A stretch of DNA of 20,497 nucleotides. It comes from Perkinsus marinus ATCC 50983. Its lineage: Eukaryota > Perkinsozoa > Perkinsida > Perkinsidae. The position numbers and the translations under genes are program-made. The notes beneath the pieces are model-generated. The model was not told the DNA's origin. It searched no databases and saw nothing but the letters and a program-made list of their open reading frames with translations. Within the stretch, counting starts at the first letter, position 1; each line of letters starts with the position of its first letter. This document shows positions 1 to 8,168 of the stretch, in pieces. The DNA is taken from the NCBI RefSeq assembly GCF_000006405.1, contig NW_003208196.1:8904-29400 (forward strand). Direction: 5' to 3'.

Positions 1-1092
1 ACTTCGGATGCACTGCTTGGAATCACTAACGTAGCAGAGAGGAGAGAGAGAACAGAACCAAGTGAACCAAGCAGCGAAGCCAGGAATCATGACCTGATCG
101 CCGATCGGGACTAGAACTCCGTAGATCCGAATTAGAACGTAATCCTAGTCGTCACTTCTGATCTTTGGGCTAGGACGAGGATGTGACCTCTGTGCCGCTA
201 CAGAGCTTCTAATTAGACGGCTCGTGGCGCCTTTAGTTTTTTTTATGTTGCCCCTGACCAGTAGTCAGTGACCGCGTCTGTTGAACAAACTTTGTTCACG
301 ATCGAGAGGTTGCCCCTGTAGCTACTGTAGGATTTGCGGCGGACTCCGACAGCTCCTTCGCTAGCTCGGATGCTGATATCATCAGGATATTTGCTGACTT
401 TCAATATGATTCTCGGCATGGATTGTCCCTGCCTCAGTAAATCGACAAATGAGATTATATTACTCGGCTACATCATGAGGACCCGAGGTTCGATCGCGAG
501 ATCGAAAAACTTCCTTGTGGTGGCCTGAGATTCAGGCCCTGAATACAGCTCAGCAAATGCAAGAGTAGTGGTCCCATTTTCACTCTGTCGCATTCACTAT
601 CCGATTTGCCCTTGCAGCTTCCTACCAGAATGACAGTAGAGAACCAACAGAATAGCGTCTTGAAGACGTTGCTCATCATTCCGAGATTTTCATTGGACCG
701 GAAGAGGTGCTCGATGGGTCTCTTTAATTGACATTGCAATCTCGTGGACGCTAGGCGAATCGAGATTGTGCACTATTTTGACTTGCTTTCCAATGTCGTG
801 GATGACAAAAGTTTTCTCTCGTACTGTGAAGCACCCTCCGCTAGCCCACATGACAGTGCAGTAGTTCAATAGAGAGACAAGGCAGTTCAGACCCGACACG
901 CAAGCTGGCGCAATATGATAGGATGCAGAGAAGAGAAGCCGTCCTGCGTCGCAGTCTTTCTACGAACGAGGTTCCGGAGAGTGGATAATGAGATGAGCGA
1001 TCCATCTCGACGAGACGAAGACAATAGTTTGCGGCACCCAAACTCCATAATCTTCTTGAATGTGGTTGTCTTACGGCGTGATGTGCCTCTGA
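1..1092. repeat. A/B repeat, left copy
   Basis: This stretch matches 16780-17874 base for base along its whole length, with about 33 mismatches and one 3-base indel by eye (about 97% identity). Its right part (about 895-1092) also matches 2756-2953. Short ORFs are open on both strands, but I recognise no protein family in them. It lies just downstream (minus-strand sense) of an integrase C-terminal region here, and upstream of the leader and Gag of the long copy at its other occurrence, which is where an LTR of the minus-strand Ty3-like elements would sit. The TG...CA ends are not visible and the left end is cut by the window. A small perfect palindrome (282-298) is kept in both copies (17064-17080). 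Confidence 0.8.
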
Positions 1093-1096
1093 ACTC

Positions 1097-1137
1097 GACG
1101 TAAGAAGAGGAGAGGGAAAGAGAGAGGCAAGGGGAAC
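1097..1137 (+). repeat. Polypurine tract, copy 1
   Basis: About 40 bases made almost only of A and G on the plus strand. The same tract recurs at 2957-2997, at the same distance from the integrase C-terminal region. It is purine-rich on the strand opposite to the element's coding sense, so it is not an ordinary polypurine primer for that element. It could form an unusual DNA structure or be low-complexity untranslated sequence. Confidence 0.5.
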
Positions 1138-1159
1138 CGCCGTATAGCTAATGAGATGC

Positions 1160-2085
1160 ACGCATACACATGCGCGTAAATGCGAAGCTGTCTCCTTCTT
1201 AGACTACACGCCCTCCTCCTTCGAGATATGAATAAAAATAGTCATATAGTGAAATTCGTTTGTAACGATGGAGGGATGCGTCGCATGTGATGTAGATGGA
1301 CGTTGATTTTGACGCTTAACTCCAAAAATCAAAGCAGATATAGTTATAAGAATGAACGCAGGTTCGAAAGGCATTTCAGACTCCTTGGCCTTAGGGAACT
1401 TGCGGATGAGCCAGACTTCATTGGTCTTGAGCAAGTTTGTAAACAGACGGGGATGTTGAATTCGAAGAACCTGTAGCGGGAGCCGGTCGATAAATAGTTG
1501 GTAACTGGGGGAAGATCCATGGCTGTGAAAGTGAAAATTACTTCATGTGGACTGTACATCATATACTGTGATATTGAGTATTTGCTGATTAACTTGCAGA
1601 CACCATGTATGAGAGCATCTAACTCTGCCAACTTGATATGCCGATTATTATCTAAACGGCGCAATTCCGTTGAATCTCCTATATAAGTTAAGCCAACAAC
1701 TATAGCAGTCCCGTAGACATGATCGTTTGTATAAATCACGGGATGGTTTAAACCTACCAGGGATCTTAATTGGCTCTCGTTGAATCTAGGAGGGCTCTGA
1801 GCTGAATATTAACTGTAGTCCTCGTAACTTATAAGATGATGGTATAGTAGCCAGACCTACTGGATCAGCTGTTAATGATGTTCCGTTATACGAGTAGTAC
1901 GAAGTTTTGGTTTTGAATGCCCAAATTCTGAAGTTCAGCGGGCTACCGATCATTTGGTTTTTTCTGGCCGTCAGAAATCTGGGCGTGAGTGGGTTGCCTT
2001 TACTTATTTCCTGTCCACAGCAACAAGACCGATCTTGTGCTGGTTTCGAAGGTGAGTGAGAGATCATCACCAACAATGGTAAGTC
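1160..2085 (-). pseudogene. Ty3/gypsy-like pol remnant, RNase H plus integrase C-terminus (short copy)
   Basis: Minus-strand remnant of a Ty3/gypsy-like pol region. Around 1740-1577 is an RNase H core, recognised by a helix with the pattern HIKLAELDALI after a strand beginning IYTN. Around 1434-1290 is a stretch reading like an integrase C-terminal SH3-type domain (NEVWLIRKF, then FEPAFIL). The RNase H part matches 10540-11045 and the C-terminal part matches 3020-3420, so this is a second copy of the element at 3-15 kb that lacks the integrase core between them. No reverse transcriptase catalytic box is visible. The remnant is broken with several interruptions. The family call rests on the order RNase H then integrase, seen best in the long copy. 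Confidence 0.6.
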
Positions 2086-2089
2086 CTCA

Positions 2090-2755
2090 TCAATCAAGTT
2101 CTCTCATTCAATCAGATATACAGGCGCTTTCGAGTGTCACTGCTATCTTCAAGACCCACTTCGATTCAGAATCGGCTAGTATGGATTTTGATAAGGCCGC
2201 TGAGAAGATCTGGGGAGGTTGCGACAGTTATGCCATCGTCAAGACCAAACCTGGTGATGGACAGTCCAGAAACCACACCTCCAACAATTTCAACCGAGAA
2301 TAACAACATCGTGCATTCACATCGTGCAAAGAATCCACCAGAGTATGCTGAAGGAAGTATAACTCGGTAAATACGTATAACTTATAAAGGTATATCAATC
2401 ATACTGTAGTACAAATCGAACGTCTCTCTATTCGATGTTTCCTGAAACAACGAAGATAAGATGGCACGAGACGAGCGATGATGTGGCAAAGAAGATTATC
2501 TATGTAACAGGTCCACCCATATCACACGCGAATCATGAACCATCTTAATTGAACTGCCAAAGTCTTATTCAGGGGACTGTGTAGTTTGCGAACTACTCAG
2601 AAGTTGTGTTCGATTCTACCACCTAAGACAACGTCACATGGGTGCTCTGTAACACTTGCCAGAATGAACCTATCTCCTGATGACGAGCTTGGCTTTGTCC
2701 CTCGTGAGGCATCCCTACCATCATGATCGTCGATCGCTACTTGACCACAGCAGGC
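2090..2755. repeat. Block Y, short-copy version
   Basis: Matches 13964-15270 in three consecutive pieces: 2098-2303 with 13974-14177, 2332-2533 with about 14705-14907, and 2534-2755 with about 15052-15270. Compared with the right copy, two inner segments (about 527 and 143 bases) are absent here. At the first of these sites about 30 bases of filler, including a duplicated 10-mer, replace the missing DNA. The block probably belongs to the 5' part of the minus-strand Ty3-like element, since in the long copy it lies upstream of Gag. At 2098-2303 both strands are open in both copies. Confidence 0.7.
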
Positions 2756-3020
2756 CTGCGACACGCAAGCTGGAGCAATATAATAGGACGCAGAGGAGAG
2801 AAGCCGTCCTGCGTCGCTCTACGAACGAGGCTCCAGAGAGTGGATATTGAGATGAGCGATCCATCTCGACGAGACGAAGACAATAGTTTGCGGCGCCCAA
2901 ACTCCATAATCTTCGCGAATGCGGTTTTCCTACGGCGTGACGTGTCTCTGAACTCGACGTAAGGAGAGGAGAGGGAAAGAGAGAGGCAAGGGGAACCGCC
3001 GTATAGCTAATGAGATGCCC
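2756..3020. repeat. B repeat, truncated middle copy
   Basis: Matches the B end of the A/B repeat (about 895-1160 and 17674-17874). At 2755/2756 it is joined directly to block Y: to the right of the joint the sequence follows B, to the left it follows Y, and the remainder of A and the leader present at 15271-16779 are missing. This looks like a deletion joint with one or two bases of microhomology. It includes the second polypurine tract (2957-2997). Confidence 0.7.
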
Positions 3021-3420
3021 GCATACACATGCGCGTAAATGCGAAGCTGTCTCCTTCTTAGCCTACATAGACTACACGCCCTCCTCCTCCGAGAGATGAA
3101 TAAAAATAGAGTCCTATAGTGAAAGTCGTTTGTAACGATGGAGGGATGCGTCGCATGTGATGTAGATGGAGTAGTACTCTACAACGTTGATTTTGACGCT
3201 TAACTCCAAAAATCGAAGAAGATATAGTTTTGAGAATGAACGCAGGTTCGAAAGGCATTTCAGACTCCTTGGCCTTAGAGAACTTGCGGATGAGCCAGAC
3301 TTCATTGGTCTTGAGCAAGTTTGTAAATTGACGGGGATGTTGAATTCGAAGCTGTAGCGGGAGCCGGTCAATAAATAGTTGGTAACTGGGGGAAGATCCA
3401 TTGCTGGTAAGTGAAGATTA
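3020..3420 (-). pseudogene. Integrase C-terminal remnant, long Ty3-like copy
   Basis: Minus-strand sequence matching 1160-1540 of the short copy. It encodes a stretch with the pattern NEVWLIRKF...FEPAFIL that reads like the SH3-type C-terminal domain of a retroviral-type integrase. It follows directly, in minus-strand sense, on the integrase core region at 3457-4100, as expected for the end of pol in a Ty3/gypsy element. The region is degraded. The domain assignment is from pattern only and is moderate. Confidence 0.5.
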
Positions 3421-3456
3421 CTTCATGTTACATCCCGAAGGTACTGTGTTATAATA

Positions 3457-4361
3457 TTAAGTGGCCCAATGGATAAAATTTTTGAATTGTTGGAATGTAA
3501 GATGCATAGTAATACTGCATCTAATACGTTCGTCTAATATTCGATGAGTACGTTCAATTTTCCCGTTCACCCATGAGCTGCATGCTGGTGAAGCAGTAAC
3601 AACGCAGTTAATGCGCTTCAACTCAGCGGTAAACGCTGTAGAGTTAAAGTACATACCTGCATCACTGCGAGCCTTCTCCGCTACTGTGTTAAAAACTCAA
3701 ACACAGAGCTCAAAACGTCAAGACCGTTTTGAGTATAAGGGAGATAACAAACCGCTTTAGTGACAAGGTATGATGTCCAATTGTCGATTAATGAGACAAT
3801 ATAGAACATATCATCTTTAAAGGAGCCGCATATGTCCATGTGCATTCGCTTCCGTGCTCTAGAGCTATGAGTCTCTATCTGAGCATACGGTAAGTTAAAA
3901 GTATGGGTTGCTGATTGGGTAATACGACCAAACGCACCATCGTTGACAATTAACAACCCACTCGATACATATCTCGTAGTTTCAGCATTTCTATAAATTT
4001 TCAAGCTCTATCATGGAGAGCGTTCGCTCTTTCATGTTTATAAATACAGTCGAAGATAGATTGTATGCGTGTATCCTCTGCGAATATCGAGCGGCCAAAA
4101 ATGTCTCGAGTATTCAGCGGTAGGAATGGAATAATGGCTGCAATAAGATCGCTCTCTGTGAGTGGCTGGGATCGTGGAAGGACGGTATAAGCTGGAACCC
4201 TACTTAATGGATCTGCGAGATTATGCTCACTTGCAGTATGTTGAACATTAAGTATAATGTTTCATGTTTTGCAAGTATCGTGAAGAGTACGGGTACGTCC
4301 TTCCACAATAGCGCTATTCAACCCATAGATTTGGCGCTAGTGTCTGGCATCTTGGCCATAT
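3457..4361 (-). pseudogene. Integrase core and end of RNase H, Ty3/gypsy-like (long copy)
   Basis: Minus-strand remnant of pol. Read from 4361 downward it holds an ADPLSR motif near 4220-4200, which is typical of the RNase H/integrase connection. An integrase catalytic core follows, with the first acidic residue in an HMDICGSF pattern near 3835 and a strand IVSLIDNW just after. The last acidic residue is in NGKIERTHR near 3570. RNase H preceding integrase is the Ty3/gypsy order (copia elements have integrase before RT). The upstream half of RNase H is on the other side of the BEL/Pao insertion, from 10465. The coding region is broken in several places. In the living element this enzyme would insert the cDNA copy into host chromosomes. 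Confidence 0.72.
4358..4361. repeat. Target site duplication, left (ATAT)
   Basis: The four bases before the left LTR are ATAT, and the four bases after the right LTR (10461-10464) are also ATAT. BEL/Pao integrases usually leave duplications of 4-6 bp. Because ATAT is low in complexity, a chance match is possible, but it agrees with the clean LTR ends. Confidence 0.75.
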
Positions 4362-4587
4362 TGTGCCAATTTACGAACTCGGCGTGATGTAGGCAGACGG
4401 AATTTGGGTTCCGAGAGATGGAGAAAAGACCATAGAGTCCTTAGCGTGACGTACGGGACTCATAGACGAGTGCGTCACGTCACGAAAGGACGAGCGAAAG
4501 TGAGAGAAAGAACGAGATGAGACGATGGTGTCTGATGGACAAAGGATGGGGCTTGGAGAGACAGACGAACTATCGTAGTTCGGCACA
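4362..4587 (-). repeat. 3' LTR of the BEL/Pao element
   Basis: A 226-bp direct repeat of 10235-10460, identical as far as I can read. It starts and ends with the 6-bp inverted ends TGTGCC/GGCACA. It contains two TGACGT/ACGTCA-type palindromic sites arranged as an inverted pair (about 4446-4484), possible binding sites for bZIP-type factors. A 7-bp-stem hairpin lies close to the U3 end (4567-4583). A 71-codon open frame inside the LTR appears in both copies and is probably not a gene. Confidence 0.93.
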
Positions 4588-4597
4588 TTCTCCCGCC
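4588..4597 (-). other. Polypurine tract of the BEL/Pao element
   Basis: Directly upstream (minus strand) of the 3' LTR lies GGCGGGAGAA, nine purines in ten bases. This is the expected place and composition for the plus-strand DNA primer of reverse transcription. Confidence 0.65.
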
Positions 4598-4648
4598 AGC
4601 GGAAAAATAAAATTGAGCTCGCGACCGATGGTCGCAGATAAATGAAGA

Positions 4649-7600
4649 CTACTGCGTTGGTATGAGGTTATGGAGAGGCTGGAGTAATTCTTTACCCGTT
4701 GAGCGCTCCCTTAACCTAAAAGTGTGGCCAGTGGCCTCCAGCACGACGTAGGGGCCACGAGCTAAAGAACCAAGCTTCGACGGCGAAGGGGTCTTCAAGT
4801 AAACACAGTCACCCACAGATACTGACTGACCGGAGGGTCCCAATTTTGCGCGTGTCCTCTCGCGTGTATCCTCCCAAAAAGTCTCGCGCCAAGTTAGGAG
4901 TATGTCGGCCGCAAGAGGAGAGGCTACCCCGGTCTGATCATGCCGATAGGTGTGGCAGAGATCCCAGGGAGAGATGTCGTGCCAGGTAAGCCTGGTATTG
5001 CTCAGAGATACAGCCTCAGCCACCAGGGTTCTCCAATCTAACTTCTCACCTCTGGATCGCAAGATGCGGATATGGTGATTGAGGGGGCCATGGCTCCGTT
5101 CCCACTTACCTCCGTAGCGCGGGCTCGAAGGAGGAGCAAATCTTTGGCGAATGTTGCGTTTGATGAGGAAGGCTCGGAAAGCAGCGCTCACATAAGACGA
5201 CCCTCGGTCGCTGTGGACCGTGTTCGGTTGGCCAGTCCGGGCGAATATACGCCGAGCAGCAGTTATCAGATTCATTGAGTTGGTAGTACCGACGACCTCA
5301 GCATCTATAGCACCGGTTAGCAAGTCGGTGGCAACAAGCAGAAATTTGGCTCTGTCGCCGTTTTCCTCGTAGGGACCTGTGTGGTCAAGGCCAATGGAGC
5401 GCCAGGGGATGCCATCCACCTTCTTGATACCTGCGGCCTGCTTCAGAGTAGCACGATGTTTATTTTTGATGCAGATCCCACATGACTTGACAATGCGGCT
5501 GATACTACGACGGACCCCAGGCCAGTGATAAGAGCTAACAACCTGCTTATAGGTACCTGTGACGCCGGGATGAGCCTTATTGTGAGCGGTCTTAACCAGG
5601 AGCATCTGAAGTAGAGTATGGCGCTTGGGAACCACAGCCTGTCTATAGACTCCGCCATCGAGATCCTGTCGACAATGCCTGATGACGATACCGGTAGAGT
5701 CAAGCTCTGTGAAGGGCGCTTTGAGGAGAGAACGTGCACCGATGGAGTGTTGTGCATCACGCACAGTGAGTAGGAGTGGAATCAGAGAACCTTCCGAGTC
5801 ATTTCGAAACTGTTCACCGGCCGATTCTTGCTGCAGTGCTCGTAGTGCACGACGTACAAGTCTCCACAAGTACAGAGTAGTGGGAACTGACAAGGATTCA
5901 TCCGAGCATGTATCTCCCGAGATCTTGAGGACTGCTTTGCGAACCACGGAGCATTCTGAGAGATGGCCGTCAACGTGCAAGGTGAGGGCGACGAGAGATG
6001 GTGTCGCTCCCCCAGAAGCCTCTGTAGGCGAAGCTTTGGAGATAGATGTTGGCACCGGTCGTGGTTGGTAACCCAGAGGTAGTCGATACACGTTCGGCAG
6101 GAGTTCTACCGAAGACCGCGGAAGGCCACACAGATCCGAGTAGTAGGATTGTATAAGCGGAAAGAGGTCGTGCTCGATCCCAGATGGTAGAAGACAACGT
6201 GATACGTCATCAGCTGGGTTCCACGAGCCCGCCAAATGTGAGATGTAGGTCGCGATACCAGCTTGTTCTAGACGGTGTAAACAGTTGTTGATTGCAACAA
6301 GGCGGCGCAAGGTGACTAGGTCCTTCGCGCAGGTAGCCGTCAATGGCAGGCGACGTCGCAAACGCCCAATATTCGCACTGTTATCGGTGAAAACCAGGAG
6401 ACAATGACAAGGACTGTGATCCAAGGTCTCAGCCAGATGGATGGAAGCCCATAGTAATATTGTAGCTAACGTGTCCAGTTCGAATTTAGGAGCAGCTTTG
6501 TTGAGCGTGCCGTCCTGATGTAAGAAACCGCGGGCCGCAATGCGACTACCCATTATAGTAGTGAGAATACCTCCTCCAGCCACGGAGCTCCCATCGACGA
6601 AAAGACACGATACGTCTGGGTAGGGATCATCCACATTGCGTAGGATCCTCTGAACGCACAGGTCGATACCTTGCACGGTTCGTTCCCAACGTAGTAGATC
6701 CTGTTGTGAAGACGGGTCCAAGTCACCGAAAGGACTCGCTGAAGAGCGCGCGTTACGGATAAGGTGCCTCAACCGCATGTTGTACTCAAGGAAAAACCCT
6801 AACGGATCAAAAAGAGACCCGGCGTACTTCTTCAGGGACGTGACGGACCGCACTGCCGACGCCGAGAGCTTGAAATTCGTCTTGACGACAATGGTATCAT
6901 CTGAAGGTCGCCAGAGTAAACCGAGACAGGGCTGAGGAGTTGTAGGGCGATGTTCGGGCAGAGTCGAGATTAGCTTCTGTGGGTTCTCCTCGAAGTATCT
7001 ACGCGCTAGGTGAGGGCGAAGCTGCGAGTGTAGCCCACGGAGCTCTTCTTGCTGATCGGCCGCAATGGTTATGTCGTCCATCAGTAGACGAAAGTGCTCT
7101 GATGGCATCGTAGCCTCGGCCATGAGACGATCCAGCCCCTCTGCGAGGGCATGGGGGCTGCACGGGCAACCGAACAAGACGCGTAGGAACAAAAATGGAG
7201 ATTCTCGCCAGAAGAACCCCATGCATCTTTGATCGGCTGGGTCTTCCAATTCCAGCTGTAAAAACGCTTGTCGTAGATCAAGGCTGCTGAAATGCTTGTA
7301 GCGACGAATGAGACCGATAGACTGAGTAACACCCTGATCGCAACCCACTGGAAGATGGGGATCGACGATGCCCGACAAGGAAGCTCCGTTGAAGACCGGA
7401 CGTACTTTCATAGAGCTGCGATGTCCACTGCCAGAATCAGCTTTGTAGACTGGGAAGTGGGAGAGCCAGAACCTCACCTCGTCGATGCGAGCAGGGCGGA
7501 TGTACCGATTGAGGAGAAACTTTTGTATCTCCCCATCGTATGCATCGTATAAGTTTTGCTTCCGGAGACGGGCTTCAAGGCTTCGGGATCGCAACAGGAA

Positions 7601-8068
7601 CGGCTTGTAGTCATTCTGAGGACGCATAGAGGTCCAGCGGATGCGATGCTTCAGTCGTTCATGCGGCAATTCGGCACATGGCTCCAAAACCGTCGGTTGT
7701 TCACTGAGGGAGGTCCCAGGAGATGGGGAGGATACCTCAGCGATATTCATCACAACAGGGGCCTCGTTAGAGAAGATAGTTGACAGGAATTCCTTCGACA
7801 GAGTGGGGTCGTCATCTTTCAATGTGTCAGACAGCTGGGAGAGATTGTGAGCCAAGGGAACTCCGGAAGAACTGTTAATCTCAGTTGATCCTCCTGATGA
7901 AGCACCCGAGTCTCCCGATGTACACCTTCCAAAGGACTGCAAGAAGGCAGACCAAGCGGTTAGGACTTCCTCATTGGCATTCACGAGAGACAGCAGACGG
8001 TCTCCTTCACGATCGAATACCCACACCGTAGGACTTCTGAAGTCTCGAAATAGGGAAGTGCTCCACAA
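4649..8068 (-). CDS. pol: BEL/Pao Pol polyprotein: reverse transcriptase, RNase H, integrase
   Basis: A 1,139-codon open frame counted from 8068; the frame stays open upstream to about 8218. Residue numbers count from 8068. The reverse transcriptase is at about 185-400, with its first acidic site in SLDLRQAF (D265) and the catalytic box LMDD at 329-332. The Pao-type region with SLFDPLG is at 418-424. RNase H is at about 485-625, with acidic residues in FVDGSS, PKFELD and FTDNSA, ending in NPADDVSR. The integrase zinc site is H829, H833, C863, C866. The integrase core has D895, D954 (HSDRGSS) and E990 (GGKWERS). A C-terminal domain with GPYVVL (1105-1110) ends the protein. Together these copy the RNA into DNA and insert it. 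The frame overlaps the end of the Gag-protease frame by about 50 bases, so expression probably relies on the read-through or frameshifting that LTR elements commonly use. The codon at 8068 is TTG, so it is not a proven start. Confidence 0.93.
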   Translation of the reverse strand: MWSTSLFRDFRSPTVWVFDREGDRLLSLVNANEEVLTAWSAFLQSFGRCTSGDSGASSGGSTEINSSSGVPLAHNLSQLSDTLKDDDPTLSKEFLSTIFSNEAPVVMNIAEVSSPSPGTSLSEQPTVLEPCAELPHERLKHRIRWTSMRPQNDYKPFLLRSRSLEARLRKQNLYDAYDGEIQKFLLNRYIRPARIDEVRFWLSHFPVYKADSGSGHRSSMKVRPVFNGASLSGIVDPHLPVGCDQGVTQSIGLIRRYKHFSSLDLRQAFLQLELEDPADQRCMGFFWRESPFLFLRVLFGCPCSPHALAEGLDRLMAEATMPSEHFRLLMDDITIAADQQEELRGLHSQLRPHLARRYFEENPQKLISTLPEHRPTTPQPCLGLLWRPSDDTIVVKTNFKLSASAVRSVTSLKKYAGSLFDPLGFFLEYNMRLRHLIRNARSSASPFGDLDPSSQQDLLRWERTVQGIDLCVQRILRNVDDPYPDVSCLFVDGSSVAGGGILTTIMGSRIAARGFLHQDGTLNKAAPKFELDTLATILLWASIHLAETLDHSPCHCLLVFTDNSANIGRLRRRLPLTATCAKDLVTLRRLVAINNCLHRLEQAGIATYISHLAGSWNPADDVSRCLLPSGIEHDLFPLIQSYYSDLCGLPRSSVELLPNVYRLPLGYQPRPVPTSISKASPTEASGGATPSLVALTLHVDGHLSECSVVRKAVLKISGDTCSDESLSVPTTLYLWRLVRRALRALQQESAGEQFRNDSEGSLIPLLLTVRDAQHSIGARSLLKAPFTELDSTGIVIRHCRQDLDGGVYRQAVVPKRHTLLQMLLVKTAHNKAHPGVTGTYKQVVSSYHWPGVRRSISRIVKSCGICIKNKHRATLKQAAGIKKVDGIPWRSIGLDHTGPYEENGDRAKFLLVATDLLTGAIDAEVVGTTNSMNLITAARRIFARTGQPNTVHSDRGSSYVSAAFRAFLIKRNIRQRFAPPSSPRYGGKWERSHGPLNHHIRILRSRGEKLDWRTLVAEAVSLSNTRLTWHDISPWDLCHTYRHDQTGVASPLAADILLTWRETFWEDTRERTRAKLGPSGQSVSVGDCVYLKTPSPSKLGSLARGPYVVLEATGHTFRLRERSTGKELLQPLHNLIPTQ

Positions 8069-8168
8069 AAAGGGGCGGGATAGACCACGGATAACGACTA
8101 TCTGAGTGGTGGTGAGTAAGCCTTTGTGGACGTTGATGAGAGAGAGAATCGGGCAGTTGACGATCTGA

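Noticed and set aside
4371-4586. 71-codon ORF repeated in both BEL/Pao LTRs
   Set aside because: Its identity between copies only reflects LTR identity; composition (Ser/Pro-rich) and lack of motif argue against a gene.
5682-6071. 129-codon plus-strand ORF inside the pol gene, with other ORFs on both strands over 5072-7850
   Set aside because: They lie opposite or out of phase with the long Pol frame, show no motif, and are expected shadows in a GC-balanced coding region.
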